DNA of 41,344 nucleotides, taken from positions 1 through 41,344 of the forward strand of contig SVQP01000015.1 of the NCBI GenBank assembly GCA_015065285.1. Reading direction: 5' to 3'. Source of the stretch: Oscillospiraceae bacterium. Lineage in GTDB: Bacteria; Bacillota; Clostridia; Oscillospirales; CAG-272. Each line of letters starts with the position of its first letter. The first letter of the stretch is position 1. Position numbers and translations under genes: made by a program. The notes below the pieces were generated by a model. The model saw nothing but the letters and a program-made list of their open reading frames with translations, had not been told where the DNA came from and searched no databases. Below are positions 22,792 through 32,289 of this stretch, piece after piece.

Positions 22792-24735
22792 TCAGTTATC
22801 CTTGCTCTTGGTTGCGATCTCAACAAGGATCTTGCCAAGGAATTCATCAAAGGTCATGGTGCCAAGATCGGCATACTTACGGGAACGAACGGCAACCTTG
22901 CCGGATTCGATCTCCTTTGCGCCCACAACCAGCATATAAGGAACCTTTTCGGTCTGTGCCGAGCGGATCTTATAACCGATGGTGTTGTTGGAGCGGTCGA
23001 TCTCGACTCTCACGCCTGCCTGGGCAAGCTTTGCAGCAATGCCTTCGCAATAAGCAAGCTCGTTATCGCCCATAGGCAGTACCTTAACCTGCAGGGGTGC
23101 CATCCACATAGGCAGTGCGCCTGCGTACTTTTCAAGCAGCAGCGCCAGCGTTCTTTCGTAGCAGCCAAGCGAGGTTCTGTGAATGATATAGGGGGTGACT
23201 CTGGTATCGGAGGAATCGGTATATTCCATACCGAACTTCTTAGCCAGCAGCATATCGATCTGAATGGTAACGATGGTATCCTCCTTGCCGAATACGTTCT
23301 TGCACTGGATATCCAGCTTAGGACCGTAGAAGGCAGCCTCATCGATACCGATCTCATAATTGTCCTCGCCCAGATACTTGTTCAGAAGCTCACCCATAAT
23401 GCTCTGCGCTTCTTCCCACTGCTCGGGCGTGCCCTCGTATTTGTCGGTACGATTGGGATCCCACTGAGAGAATCTGAACGAGCAGTCCTCCCAAAGTCCA
23501 ACCGTTTCAAGGCAGTACTTTGCAAGCTCCAGACAACCGCCGAATTCCTCAGCCAGCTGATCGGGGCGCAGCACAAGGTGACCCTCGGAAATGGTGAACT
23601 GACGAACGCGGATCAAGCCGTGCATCTCACCGGATTCCTCGTTGCGGAACAGCGTGGAGGTCTCGCCAAGGCGCATGGGCAGATCGCGATAGGATCTCTT
23701 CTTATTCAAAAATACCTGATACTGGAAGGGGCAGGTCATGGGACGCAGTGCAAAGCATTCCTTGCTCTCGTCATCCGCATCGCCCATGATGAACATACCG
23801 TCACGGTAGTGATCCCAGTGACCCGAGATTCTGTAAAGGTCTCTCTTTGCCATCAAGGGGGTCTTGGTCAAAAGGTAGCCGCGGGATTGCTCCACGTCCT
23901 CAACCCAACGCTGCAGCAGCTGAATGGTGCGCGCGCCCTTGGGCAGCAGGATCGGCAAGCCCTGACCGATGACGTCAACCGTGGTGAAATACTCCAGCTC
24001 ACGACCAACCTTGTTATGGTCGCGCTTCTTAGCTTCCTCTACCATTTCAAGGTAGGTGCGCAGCTCGTCCTTGGACGGGAATGCCGTGCCGTACACTCTC
24101 TGCAGCTGCTTGTTGGACTGGTCGCCCTTCCAATAAGCGCCCGTGCACTGGGTCAGCTTGATTGCCTTGACAGCGCCCGTGGAGAACAGGTGAGGTCCTG
24201 CACACAGGTCGGTGAATTCACCCTGCGTATAGAAGCTGATCACCGCATCCTCGGGCAGCTCCTCGATCAGCTGCACCTTATAGGGCTCGCCCTTTTCCTG
24301 CATCAGCGCAATTGCCTGCTCGCGGGGCAGCTCGCTTCTCTCGATCTTGAGGTTTTCCTTGACGATCTTTTTCATCTCGTCCTCAATCTTCTTGAGGATG
24401 TCGGGTGAGAAGGTAATGTCGGAATCAAAGTCATAGTAAAAGCCGTTGTCGATTGCGGGACCGATGGTCAGCTTGGTTTCGGGATACAGTCTCTTGACAG
24501 CCTGCGCCAAGATATGGGAGGCGGTGTGACGGAAGACGTGCTTGCCATCCTCTTGTGCAAAGCTGAGCAGCTCTACGTTGGCGTCATCCTCGATCAGCGC
24601 AGTCAGTGCGCAAACGGTGCCGTTTACCTTGGCAGCAATGATGCTGCGGTCGATCAGCTCGGCTTCTCTGGCAGCGTCATACACCGTCAGGGCAGCCGGA
24701 TACTCGCAAATTTTGGATCCGAAATTGATTTTCAT
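22792..24735 (-). CDS. thrS: Threonine--tRNA ligase
   Basis: Charges tRNA-Thr and removes mischarged serine. The 647-residue product has a TGS domain (residues 1-60), the editing domain with HTASH (His70, His74) and CAGPH near 178, and the class II core: motif 2 region RLGETSTLFRNEESG near 362, with MTCPFQ as the expected zinc Cys near 332. It ends in an anticodon-binding domain containing VLPMGDNELAYC. All usual catalytic and editing residues are seen. AGGAGAG precedes the ATG. Upstream is a T-box, so transcription should rise when tRNA-Thr is uncharged. Confidence 0.97.
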   Translation of the reverse strand: MKINFGSKICEYPAALTVYDAAREAELIDRSIIAAKVNGTVCALTALIEDDANVELLSFAQEDGKHVFRHTASHILAQAVKRLYPETKLTIGPAIDNGFYYDFDSDITFSPDILKKIEDEMKKIVKENLKIERSELPREQAIALMQEKGEPYKVQLIEELPEDAVISFYTQGEFTDLCAGPHLFSTGAVKAIKLTQCTGAYWKGDQSNKQLQRVYGTAFPSKDELRTYLEMVEEAKKRDHNKVGRELEYFTTVDVIGQGLPILLPKGARTIQLLQRWVEDVEQSRGYLLTKTPLMAKRDLYRISGHWDHYRDGMFIMGDADDESKECFALRPMTCPFQYQVFLNKKRSYRDLPMRLGETSTLFRNEESGEMHGLIRVRQFTISEGHLVLRPDQLAEEFGGCLELAKYCLETVGLWEDCSFRFSQWDPNRTDKYEGTPEQWEEAQSIMGELLNKYLGEDNYEIGIDEAAFYGPKLDIQCKNVFGKEDTIVTIQIDMLLAKKFGMEYTDSSDTRVTPYIIHRTSLGCYERTLALLLEKYAGALPMWMAPLQVKVLPMGDNELAYCEGIAAKLAQAGVRVEIDRSNNTIGYKIRSAQTEKVPYMLVVGAKEIESGKVAVRSRKYADLGTMTFDEFLGKILVEIATKSKDN

Positions 24736-24774
24736 AATTGGTTCTCTCCTTTATGTGATTGCATATTTTTTCTA

Positions 24775-24976
24775 AAAAAACAACCCCGATACAGCCTATG
24801 CCGTATCGGGGTGCAGATGCTTTTTCATCCACACGGTTCCACCCGAAAGTTTCACTCGTTTGGTATTTTGTTAACAGATACAAGTGGTACCCCTTTTGCG
24901 CACAACGCGTCTTTCCACCAACCGACGCTCTCTGTGGATATGCCTTGCAAAAAGGACGTGTCTTCTATCTTACCTA
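24775..24976 (-). ncRNA. T-box leader controlling thrS
   Basis: Read on the minus strand it shows AGAGAGCG, GGTTGGTGGAAAG and the antiterminator core GGGTGGAACCGTG (24844-24832). The terminator is ACCCCGATAC/GTATCGGGGT followed by a T-run (24807-24774). The bulge TGGA would pair with a UCCA tRNA end, fitting tRNA-Thr with discriminator U as in Gram-positive bacteria. An ACC triplet at 24888-24886 is a candidate threonine specifier. The leader starts right at the stop codon of the methylglyoxal-synthase-like gene, with no visible promoter between. Confidence 0.92.
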
Positions 24977-25402
24977 TCAATAGGTTTTTCTGTTCAGTGC
25001 AGAACGGGGATTGACGATCTCGCGCCAATCCAGATCGCCGCGATCCAGCGCCATGATCAGCACCTCGGCGGTGGCGATGTTGGTAGCAACCGGCACGTTG
25101 TTCTGGTCGCACATGCGCATCAGCTCATTCTCGATCTCGCCGGCTCCTCTGCCGGGTCTTGTGTCTCTGAAATACAGAAGCATATCAATCTCATTATAAG
25201 CCACACGCGAAGTGATCTGCTGCTCGCCGCCCTGCTCTCCTGCCAACAGCTTTTCAATTTTCAAGCCGGTAGCTTCGGAAATGTACTTGGCGGTAATGCT
25301 GGTAGCACACAGATTGTGCTTGCTGAGCACGCCGCAATAGGCGATACAAAACTGCGTCATCAATTCTTTTTTCATGTCGCTTGCAATGATAGCTATCTCC
25401 AT
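24977..25402 (-). CDS. Methylglyoxal synthase-like protein with altered active site
   Basis: The 141-residue product has the MGS-like fold: GEQGGEQQI near residue 55, EIDMLLYFRD at 71-80 and NNVPVATNIATAEVLI at 101-116. MgsA turns dihydroxyacetone phosphate into methylglyoxal. Aligning by eye to E. coli MgsA, Asp71 is Glu60 here. The loop bearing His98 and Asp101 is replaced by TRPGRGAGEIEN without His, and the His of the N-terminal A-H-D motif is Ser (IIASDMKK). Only the Asp91 equivalent (Asp80) remains. The enzyme may be inactive, or a related binding protein. AAGGAG precedes the ATG at 25402; a longer frame upstream has no such site. It has its own promoter and probably leads the thrS transcript. 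Confidence 0.82.
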   Translation of the reverse strand: MEIAIIASDMKKELMTQFCIAYCGVLSKHNLCATSITAKYISEATGLKIEKLLAGEQGGEQQITSRVAYNEIDMLLYFRDTRPGRGAGEIENELMRMCDQNNVPVATNIATAEVLIMALDRGDLDWREIVNPRSALNRKTY

Positions 25403-25480
25403 AGTTGCTCCTTCCGTATTTGGGTTGAGTGTTCCCTTTATTTGCAACCCTTTTATGGGCATAATTTCTAAATTCAAATC

Positions 25481-25510
25481 ATTATACCACGATTTTGCAC
25501 TTTTTGTCAA
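25481..25510 (-). promoter_or_regulatory. Promoter of the methylglyoxal synthase-like gene
   Basis: On the minus strand TTGACA (25510-25505), 18 bases, TATAAT (25486-25481). The spacer shares AAAGTGCA and TGGTATAATGAT with the divergent glyA promoter. Confidence 0.8.
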
Positions 25511-25563
25511 TGATATATGCAAAATATTTTAGAAAAAATTGTATCTTTTGTGAAAAACGCAAC

Positions 25564-25592
25564 TATGCAAAGTGCAGAATATGTGGTATAAT
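25564..25592 (+). promoter_or_regulatory. Promoter of glyA
   Basis: TATAAT at 25587-25592 in context GTGGTATAATGATA; the -35 position (25564-25569, TATGCA) is poor, suggesting activator help or another start. Confidence 0.6.
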
Positions 25593-25624
25593 GATAATAT
25601 CGATAGAAAAGTGAGGGATTGATC

Positions 25625-26869
25625 ATGATCAACAAAATGACCGAAGTACTGGCACAGTACGACCCTGCAGTGGCAAAGGCAATTGAGGCTGAATATCAAA
25701 GAGAGCGCGATGGCATTGAGCTGATCGCCTCCGAAAACTTTGTTTCCCTGCCCGTTTTGCTGGCAGCAGGCAGCATTGCCACCAACAAGTATGCCGAGGG
25801 CTATTCCGGCAAGCGCTACTATGGCGGATGTCAGTGCATTGACGTGCTGGAGGATCTGGCATGCGAGCGCGCAAAGCAGTTGTTTGGCGCTAAGTTTGCC
25901 AACGTGCAGCCCCACAGCGGCTCGCAGGCAAACACCGCTGTATACGTGGCACTGCTCAATGCGGGCGACACGGTCATGGGCATGAGCCTTGCAGAGGGCG
26001 GTCACCTGACCCACGGCAGCCCCGTCAACCTCTCCGGTAAATATTATAATTTCGTTCCCTACGGTGTCGGTGCGGACGGCTTTATCGACTATGATGCGCT
26101 CCAGTCTCAGGCAAAGGTCGTGCGTCCGCGCATGATCGTGGCAGGCGCCTCTGCCTATCCCCGTGCCATCGACTTTGCGCGCATGGCGGATATTGCACAC
26201 GGTGTGGGCGCTTACCTGATGGTGGATATGGCGCATATTGCGGGCCTGGTTGCCGCAGGTGAGCACATGTCTCCCATCCCCTATGCCGACGTTGTAACCA
26301 CCACCACGCACAAAACGCTGCGCGGTCCTCGCGGCGGCATGATCCTTTGCAACGACGAGAATATTGCAAAGGCGATCAACAAAGCAATCTTCCCCGGCAT
26401 TCAGGGCGGTCCTTTGATGCACGTCATCGCTGCCAAGGCTGTTTGCTTTGGCGAGGCACTGACCCCTGCATTCAAGGAGTATCAGCACAAGGTCGTGCTC
26501 AATGCCAAGGCAATGGCGCAGGCACTGCTTGCAGAGGGCTTTGACCTTGTCACGGGCGGCACGGACAACCATCTGATGCTGGTGGATCTGCGTCCTATGC
26601 ACATTACGGGCAAGGAGATGGAGCATCGTCTGGACGAGGTGCACATCACGGTCAACAAGAATGCCATCCCCAACGACCCCGAAAAGCCCTTTGTCACCTC
26701 GGGCATCCGCGTGGGCACTCCCGCTGCCACCACAAGAGGGCTTGCAGAAGCCGATATGGTCACGCTTGCCAAGTGCATGCGCATGACTGCTGCAGAGTTT
26801 GATACCAAGGCAGACGAGGTGCGCGCCATGGTTGCAGAGCTTTGCCGCAAATATCCTCTTTACGAGTAA
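25625..26869 (+). CDS. glyA: Serine hydroxymethyltransferase
   Basis: Makes glycine and 5,10-methylene-tetrahydrofolate from serine with pyridoxal phosphate. The 414-residue product has the expected N terminus ([12 protein letters not shown] near residue 30), [10 protein letters not shown] near 60, [13 protein letters not shown] near 201, and the PLP-binding Lys230 in [14 protein letters not shown]. The length is standard for the family. GAGGG lies seven bases before the ATG; an in-frame TTG six bases earlier is less well spaced. The gene is divergent from the methylglyoxal synthase-like gene and ends in its own terminator before eno. Confidence 0.97.
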   Translation: MINKMTEVLAQYDPAVAKAIEAEYQRERDGIELIASENFVSLPVLLAAGSIATNKYAEGYSGKRYYGGCQCIDVLEDLACERAKQLFGAKFANVQPHSGSQANTAVYVALLNAGDTVMGMSLAEGGHLTHGSPVNLSGKYYNFVPYGVGADGFIDYDALQSQAKVVRPRMIVAGASAYPRAIDFARMADIAHGVGAYLMVDMAHIAGLVAAGEHMSPIPYADVVTTTTHKTLRGPRGGMILCNDENIAKAINKAIFPGIQGGPLMHVIAAKAVCFGEALTPAFKEYQHKVVLNAKAMAQALLAEGFDLVTGGTDNHLMLVDLRPMHITGKEMEHRLDEVHITVNKNAIPNDPEKPFVTSGIRVGTPAATTRGLAEADMVTLAKCMRMTAAEFDTKADEVRAMVAELCRKYPLYE

Positions 26870-26873
26870 AAGC

Positions 26874-26905
26874 AAAAGCGCAGACCGATGGGTGTGCGCT
26901 TTTTT
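26874..26905 (+). terminator. Intrinsic terminator after glyA
   Basis: AAAAGCGCA, a 12-base loop, TGCGCTTTTTT. Confidence 0.75.
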
Positions 26906-26969
26906 GGAATGAAACGCGACGTTTTTGCCAATACTATCCATACGAAACTACACAACGGAGGTGTTTTTT

Positions 26970-28283
26970 ATGATGACCAAACCTCAGATCATTCGCTGCG
27001 GTGCACGCGAGATCCTGGATTCTCGCGGCAATCCCACCGTGGAAGCAACCGTGGTGCTTGCAGACGGCACAGTGGGCGTGGCAGGCGTGCCCAGCGGTGC
27101 ATCCACCGGCATTTACGAGGCGCATGAGCTGCGCGACAAGGACAAAAAGCGTTACAACGGAAAGGGCGTTTCTCAGGCAGTCGCCAACGTCTGTCAGATC
27201 ATTTCCCCCGCGCTTGCGGGCACGTATGCCTCGGATCAATCCGACGTGGACAAGCAGCTGCGCGAGCTTGACGGCACAGATAATTTTTCATGCCTTGGGG
27301 CAAACGCAGCACTTGCGGTCTCTCTTGCAAGCGCAAGAGCAGCGGCATCCTGGTACCGCATTCCCCTCTACCGCTGGCTTGGCGGTATTGACGCGCACAG
27401 ATTGCCCGTGCCCATGATGAACGTGCTCAACGGAGGTGCGCACGCGCACAACAACGTGGAGATTCAGGAATTCATGATCGTACCCGTAGGCGCGGACTCG
27501 TATAGCGAGGGGCTGCGCATCGGCTGTGAGATCTACCACCGCTTGGGTGAGATCCTCTCACACGAGGGGCTTGGAGGCGGTGTGGGAGACGAAGGCGGCT
27601 ATGCCCCCGATCTTGCATCGGATGAGCAGGCGCTGGAATATATCTGCCATGCCATTGAAAAGAGTGGCTACGATACCGAAACGGTCAGAATCTCACTGGA
27701 CGCAGCAGCCTCGGAATGGTACCGCGAGAGTGAGGACGCCTACGTCATGCCCAAAAGAAGCAAATACCGCAGCCGTGACGATCTGATCTCGTATTGGGCA
27801 ACACTTGCCTCCAAGTATCCCCTGCTCTCACTGGAGGACGGACTGGATCAGCGCGATTTTGCAGGCTGGGCAGCACTTTCGCACGCACTTGGCAGCGATT
27901 GCATGACGGTGGGCGACGACTTGTTCGTCACCAACCAAAAAAGGCTTTTGCAGGGCATCTCACAAAAGAGCGCGGGCGCGATACTGATCAAGCCCAATCA
28001 GATCGGCACGCTGACCGACACGCTGCAGGTCATTCACACAGCGGCAGGCGCGGGTATGTCGTATATCATCTCGCACCGCTCGGGCGAGACCGAGGATACC
28101 ACCATTGCAGATCTTGCGGTTGCCACCAACGCGCCCTTTATCAAAGCAGGCGCGCCCTGCCGTGCCGAACGCACCGCGAAATACAACCGCCTTTTGCGCA
28201 TTGAGTCCTCGCTGGGCGCTTGCGCCTGCTACGGCGGCAAAGCAGCAACGTCATCCCCCGTGTGCTGCGGGATTGAAAAATAA
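26970..28283 (+). CDS. eno: Enolase
   Basis: Converts 2-phosphoglycerate to phosphoenolpyruvate in glycolysis. The 437-residue product keeps the key residues: NNVEIQEFMI (Glu near 168), GDEGGYAPD (near 208), SLDAAASEWY and SLEDGLD (metal ligands), VGDDLFVTN, the catalytic Lys in LIKPNQIGTL, SHRSGETEDT, and a Lys in FIKAGAPCR. The last has A-P for the more usual S-M, and the sequence ends in a short Cys-rich tail (CACYGG, PVCCGIEK) that is not typical. GGAGGTG upstream supports the start at 26970; the next codon is also ATG. A hairpin follows the stop. Confidence 0.97.
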   Translation: MMTKPQIIRCGAREILDSRGNPTVEATVVLADGTVGVAGVPSGASTGIYEAHELRDKDKKRYNGKGVSQAVANVCQIISPALAGTYASDQSDVDKQLRELDGTDNFSCLGANAALAVSLASARAAASWYRIPLYRWLGGIDAHRLPVPMMNVLNGGAHAHNNVEIQEFMIVPVGADSYSEGLRIGCEIYHRLGEILSHEGLGGGVGDEGGYAPDLASDEQALEYICHAIEKSGYDTETVRISLDAAASEWYRESEDAYVMPKRSKYRSRDDLISYWATLASKYPLLSLEDGLDQRDFAGWAALSHALGSDCMTVGDDLFVTNQKRLLQGISQKSAGAILIKPNQIGTLTDTLQVIHTAAGAGMSYIISHRSGETEDTTIADLAVATNAPFIKAGAPCRAERTAKYNRLLRIESSLGACACYGGKAATSSPVCCGIEK

Positions 28284-28286
28284 ACG

Positions 28287-28321
28287 CAAAAAAGGACGCT
28301 CCGCAGGGAGCGCCCTTTTCA
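28287..28321. terminator. Terminator between convergent eno and the transporter gene
   Basis: AAAAAAGGACGCTCC, loop GCAG, GGAGCGCCCTTTT. It has A/T runs on both sides, so it can act on both transcripts. Confidence 0.8.
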
Positions 28322-28323
28322 TT

Positions 28324-29631
28324 TTATATCACTTCAAAAAATAGCCAGATAACGATGTACGCGGGGATGATAGCTGCCAGCGTGAACGGAATGCCGATCT
28401 TGAAGAAATCACCGTTCTTGACCGTATATCCTTCCTTGCGCAATATACCGATACCCGTAATGTTTGCAGATGCGCCGACGGGCGTGCAGTTACCGCCAAG
28501 CGTTGCACCGGACAGAAGTCCGAAGTACAGCACGGTGGGGTCAATTTCCATCTTTGTCGCAAGTCCTGCAATGATGGGGATCATGGTCATAACGTAAGGA
28601 ATGTTGTCAATGAATGCCGAAATAATTACCGATCCCCAAACGATGACCGTGTACATCAGGAACAGGTTTCCTTCGCCTACCTGCTTGAGCAAATCGCCCA
28701 GCCAATCGATCACGCCCTGCGACGAGATACCACCGATCATCAAAAACAGACCAAGAAGAAGCAGGATGGTTTGATAGTCGATTTCCTTAAGCGGTCCAAG
28801 TACCGCCTTAAAGGTTTTGTTCTTGATCCAGGAATAGACCAGACCGATCACCATCAGCACACAGCAGATAGCACCGTTGGTGACATCAGGCTTATTCGGA
28901 ATAAACGAAGCACCGATCAGCAAGGCAAGCAGCACGAGCAGCAAAATGCTGGGCACGTAATCGGTCACCTTGGTGCGATTCTTTGCCTTGGGGATCTTCC
29001 CCTTTTCCTTGCGGAACAAAAACATCAGAATCAGTGCAGAGATCAAAGCGCCAAGCTCCACGACAAAGAACATACCGGGTCTGCCGTTGTACCAGAAGAA
29101 ATCCAAAAAGCTCATGTCAAGTGCCGAGCCGAGCATGATGGCGGTGGTGTCTCCCACCAGCGTTGCAGCCCCCTGCAAGTTGGATGAAACGGCAACCGCA
29201 ATGATAAAAGGTACGGGGTTGGTCTTGAGCTTTTTACAGATCTCAAGTGCCACGGGCGCTATCATCAACACTGTAGCAACGTTATCCACGAATGCCGAAA
29301 TGACACCGGCAAACAGCGAAAGTGCCACGGCTGCCCACATCACGTTGGGCACACGCTCCATAATCAGGTCTGCTAACAATGCCGGCATTTTGCTCTCGAT
29401 AAAGAGCGCCACCAAGCCCATAGTACCTGCAATCATGAGAATGACGTTCAAATCTATCGCACCCCAGATCTCACCCAGCGGCAGCATGCCCGTTGCAATA
29501 AACAACACGGCAGAGCCAAGTGCGATATAGGGTCTGATCTTGCTGAAGATCAACATTAAAACGTAGGTGACGGCGAAGAGAACGATAGCAATGATCATGC
29601 CGTATTGGTCAAGAAATTCCTGTGGAATCAT
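28324..29631 (-). CDS. ArsB/NhaD-type ion transporter (SLC13-like permease)
   Basis: The 435-residue product is polytopic, with 10-12 hydrophobic segments in two homologous halves. Each half has the family's inner motif: SAFVDNVATVLMIAPV near residue 112 and SAFIDNIPYVMTMIP near 340. Each motif is followed by a Gly/Thr-rich hairpin: QGAATLVGDTTAIMLG near 153 and GATLGGNCTPVGASAN near 382. These are features of the ion transporter superfamily including NhaD, ArsB and citrate carriers. The ion or acid moved cannot be read from the sequence; sodium/proton exchange is plausible. AAGGAAG precedes the ATG. It lies 30 bases after polA and is probably cotranscribed with it. Confidence 0.85.
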   Translation of the reverse strand: MIPQEFLDQYGMIIAIVLFAVTYVLMLIFSKIRPYIALGSAVLFIATGMLPLGEIWGAIDLNVILMIAGTMGLVALFIESKMPALLADLIMERVPNVMWAAVALSLFAGVISAFVDNVATVLMIAPVALEICKKLKTNPVPFIIAVAVSSNLQGAATLVGDTTAIMLGSALDMSFLDFFWYNGRPGMFFVVELGALISALILMFLFRKEKGKIPKAKNRTKVTDYVPSILLLVLLALLIGASFIPNKPDVTNGAICCVLMVIGLVYSWIKNKTFKAVLGPLKEIDYQTILLLLGLFLMIGGISSQGVIDWLGDLLKQVGEGNLFLMYTVIVWGSVIISAFIDNIPYVMTMIPIIAGLATKMEIDPTVLYFGLLSGATLGGNCTPVGASANITGIGILRKEGYTVKNGDFFKIGIPFTLAAIIPAYIVIWLFFEVI

Positions 29632-29661
29632 TGTGTCTTCCTTTCGTCTGATTTATTTTCA

Positions 29662-32208
29662 TCAGTGTGCGTCGTACCAGTCCTTGCCCCACTTGGCATC
29701 CGCCAGCATGGGAACCGAAAGGTCGACCGCGCTCTCCATCTCGCGTTTGAGCATGTCAAGCACCACCTCGCGGCAATCCTTATGGCACTCCACGATCAGC
29801 TCGTCGTGCACCTGCAAAATCAGCTTTGCATCATAGCCGCTGTTTTTCAGAGCCCTGTCCACGCGGATCATGGCGATCTTGATGATATCCGCTGCCGTGC
29901 CCTGAATGGGGCTGTTCATGGCAACTCGCTCGCCAAAATGCTTGAGGTTCTTGTTTTGTGCCGAGAGCTCGGGGATATTTCTGCGTCTTGCAAACATGGT
30001 GGTCACGTACCCATCCTCGTAAGCCTTTTTGACCACGTCGGAAAGATAACGGGAAACACCGGGATAGCTTGCCATATAGCTTTCGATATATTCCTTGGCG
30101 GCTGCACGCGAGATGTGCAGATCCTCGGAAAGCGAGAACTCACCCATGCCGTACACAATACCAAAGTTGATTGCCTTGGCACGCTTACGCAGCTCCACGC
30201 TCACACCATCCGGATCCACGCCAAACACGCGGCAAGCGGTGGCGGTGTGAATATCCGCACCGTCCAAAAACGCCTGCTTCATGGCATCATCGTCCGAGAT
30301 GACTGCCAAGAGTCGCAGCTCGATCTGCGAGTAGTCGGCATCCAGCAGCACGTAATCCTCATTCTTGGGAATAAAATATCTGCGCAGCTCTCTGCCAAGC
30401 TCGGTTTTGATGGGGATATTCTGCAAATTGGGTTCTGCAGAGGAAAGCCTGCCCGTGGCAGTGCCGGTCTGCTTGAAGGTGGTGTGAATGCGACCGCCCT
30501 CATCTGCCACAGCCAAAAGCCCCTCCACGTAGGTGGATTTGAGCTTGGTCATCTGGCGGTATTCCAGAATATCCTCAATGATGGGATGGTATTTTTTCAG
30601 CTTTTCCAGCACCTCTGCGTTGGTGGAATAGCCGGTTTTGGTCTTTTTTCCTGCGGGAAGCCCCAGCTTCTCAAACAGCACCTCACCAAGCTGCTTGGGA
30701 GAGTTGATATTGAACGCCCCGCCTGCTGCAAAGTGAATGCGTTGCTCCAGCTGCTCGGTATGCGCATCCAGCAGCATGCCGTAGCGTGCAATGCCCTCGC
30801 GATCCACAAGGCAACCGTAATCCTCCATATCCGCAAGCACGGCGGCAAGCGGCATTTCGATCTCAAGCAACAAATTATACTGTCCGCTCTCCTTGAGCTT
30901 TTGCACAAGAGGCTCATGCATGCGAAGCGCATACACGGCAAGCGGCGTTTCGGGGCGATAGATCTCGCCAAGATACGCCATGCTCAGACGATCGGGCGCA
31001 TAGCTGCCCTGCCCTGCATCGTCCACCCATGCGGCAAGCATGACATCAAAGCTGCAGCCGCGCCAATCGCAGCCCGCTGCAGACATGGCTCTGTAAATGC
31101 TCTTGCAATCGTATGCCACAACCTGCTTGTCTGCAAGATATGCCTGCAGAGCATCAAGCTCGCCCGTATATCTGAGCAGGTGCACTCCATCGGTCAGCGT
31201 GGCTTGTCCGTCTGCAAAATCAAAGCCGAGCACGTTGCCCGAAAGTGCAGCAAGGCTTGTCACCTCTTGATACGAGATCTCGGGAGCGGAAGATTCCGCA
31301 GGTGGGTTTGCGGCAACATTCGCTTGTGTGGGAGTTTCCTCCTTATCCAAGCCGAAGCGCTTGATATAGCCGGAGAACTCCAGCTTGGTAAACATCTCTT
31401 TGGCAGCAGGGCGATCCATGCCGGTATATGCAAGATCGTCCAGCGCAATCTCCAGCGGCACTTGGCAGCAAATGCGTGCCAGCGTTTGCGAAAGATAGGC
31501 ACTATCCTTGCCACTTTCCAGCTTTGCGCGCACCGAAGGGGTGTGCTTTGCCGTGGGCAGCGCCTCGTACACACCGTCCAGCGAGCCGTATTCCGAGATC
31601 AGCTTAAGTGCGGTCTTCTCACCAATGCCGGGCACACCGGGAATGTGGTCGGAGCTGTCGCCCATGAGCGCCTTGACGTCCACAAACTGCGAGGGCTCAA
31701 CACCATACTTGGCAAAAAACGCGTCTCTGTCCATGACCAAGGTATCCTGATTGGTCGCCAGCAGCACGTTGGTGGTAGCATTGATCAGCTGCAAAGAGTC
31801 ACGGTCACCCGTCAGCACCAGCGCGCGGCAATCTTCACCGTACGCACGCGCCATGGCTGCAAGCGTGCCCAGAATGTCGTCTGCCTCATAGCCCTCAAGC
31901 TGCAGCACGTGCATGCCGAGCATGGGCACGATCTGCTTGGCAATCGGCATTTGCGCGGCAAGCTCTTCGGGCATGGCATGTCTGCCTGCCTTGTATTCGT
32001 CATACATCTTATGGCGGAAGGTGGGCGCTTTGAGGTCGAATGCCACAGCCGCGAAATCCGGCTTGTATTCTTCTATATGCTTGGAGAAAATATTGATCAT
32101 ACCGTACAGCGCATTGGTAGGAATTCCTTCCTTGGTGGTCAAGGGACGAATGCCGTAAAACGCGCGGTTGAGTATGCTGTTACCGTCTATACAAAGTAAG
32201 GTTTTCAT
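29662..32208 (-). CDS. polA: DNA polymerase I
   Basis: Fills gaps and removes RNA primers. The 848-residue product has an N-terminal 5'-3' exonuclease/FEN domain (residues 1 to about 290; LTGDRDSLQLI, GIGEKTALKLI). A middle domain shows where the 3'-5' exonuclease should be, but the metal-binding residues are missing: GFDFADG stands where D-x-E is expected. Proofreading is probably absent, as in many Gram-positive PolA. The polymerase domain has motif A DYSQIELRLLA, motif B RAKAINFGIVYG and motif C LQVHDELIVE. GGGGAAGAGC precedes the ATG at 32208; a longer frame lacks a site. Confidence 0.96.
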   Translation of the reverse strand: MKTLLCIDGNSILNRAFYGIRPLTTKEGIPTNALYGMINIFSKHIEEYKPDFAAVAFDLKAPTFRHKMYDEYKAGRHAMPEELAAQMPIAKQIVPMLGMHVLQLEGYEADDILGTLAAMARAYGEDCRALVLTGDRDSLQLINATTNVLLATNQDTLVMDRDAFFAKYGVEPSQFVDVKALMGDSSDHIPGVPGIGEKTALKLISEYGSLDGVYEALPTAKHTPSVRAKLESGKDSAYLSQTLARICCQVPLEIALDDLAYTGMDRPAAKEMFTKLEFSGYIKRFGLDKEETPTQANVAANPPAESSAPEISYQEVTSLAALSGNVLGFDFADGQATLTDGVHLLRYTGELDALQAYLADKQVVAYDCKSIYRAMSAAGCDWRGCSFDVMLAAWVDDAGQGSYAPDRLSMAYLGEIYRPETPLAVYALRMHEPLVQKLKESGQYNLLLEIEMPLAAVLADMEDYGCLVDREGIARYGMLLDAHTEQLEQRIHFAAGGAFNINSPKQLGEVLFEKLGLPAGKKTKTGYSTNAEVLEKLKKYHPIIEDILEYRQMTKLKSTYVEGLLAVADEGGRIHTTFKQTGTATGRLSSAEPNLQNIPIKTELGRELRRYFIPKNEDYVLLDADYSQIELRLLAVISDDDAMKQAFLDGADIHTATACRVFGVDPDGVSVELRKRAKAINFGIVYGMGEFSLSEDLHISRAAAKEYIESYMASYPGVSRYLSDVVKKAYEDGYVTTMFARRRNIPELSAQNKNLKHFGERVAMNSPIQGTAADIIKIAMIRVDRALKNSGYDAKLILQVHDELIVECHKDCREVVLDMLKREMESAVDLSVPMLADAKWGKDWYDAH

Positions 32209-32238
32209 GCTCTTCCCCTTCATGTCGTTATCTTTTTT

Positions 32239-32268
32239 ATTGTACCATAGAAATGTGACGGTTGTCAA
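32239..32268 (-). promoter_or_regulatory. Promoter of polA
   Basis: On the minus strand TTGACA (32268-32263), 18 bases, TACAAT (32244-32239). Confidence 0.75.
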
Positions 32269-32289
32269 GTAAAAAAGCGGCTAAGTATT

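Noticed and set aside
29662-32208. Broken proofreading domain in PolA as a novelty
   Set aside because: Loss of the 3'-5' exonuclease residues is usual in Gram-positive PolA.
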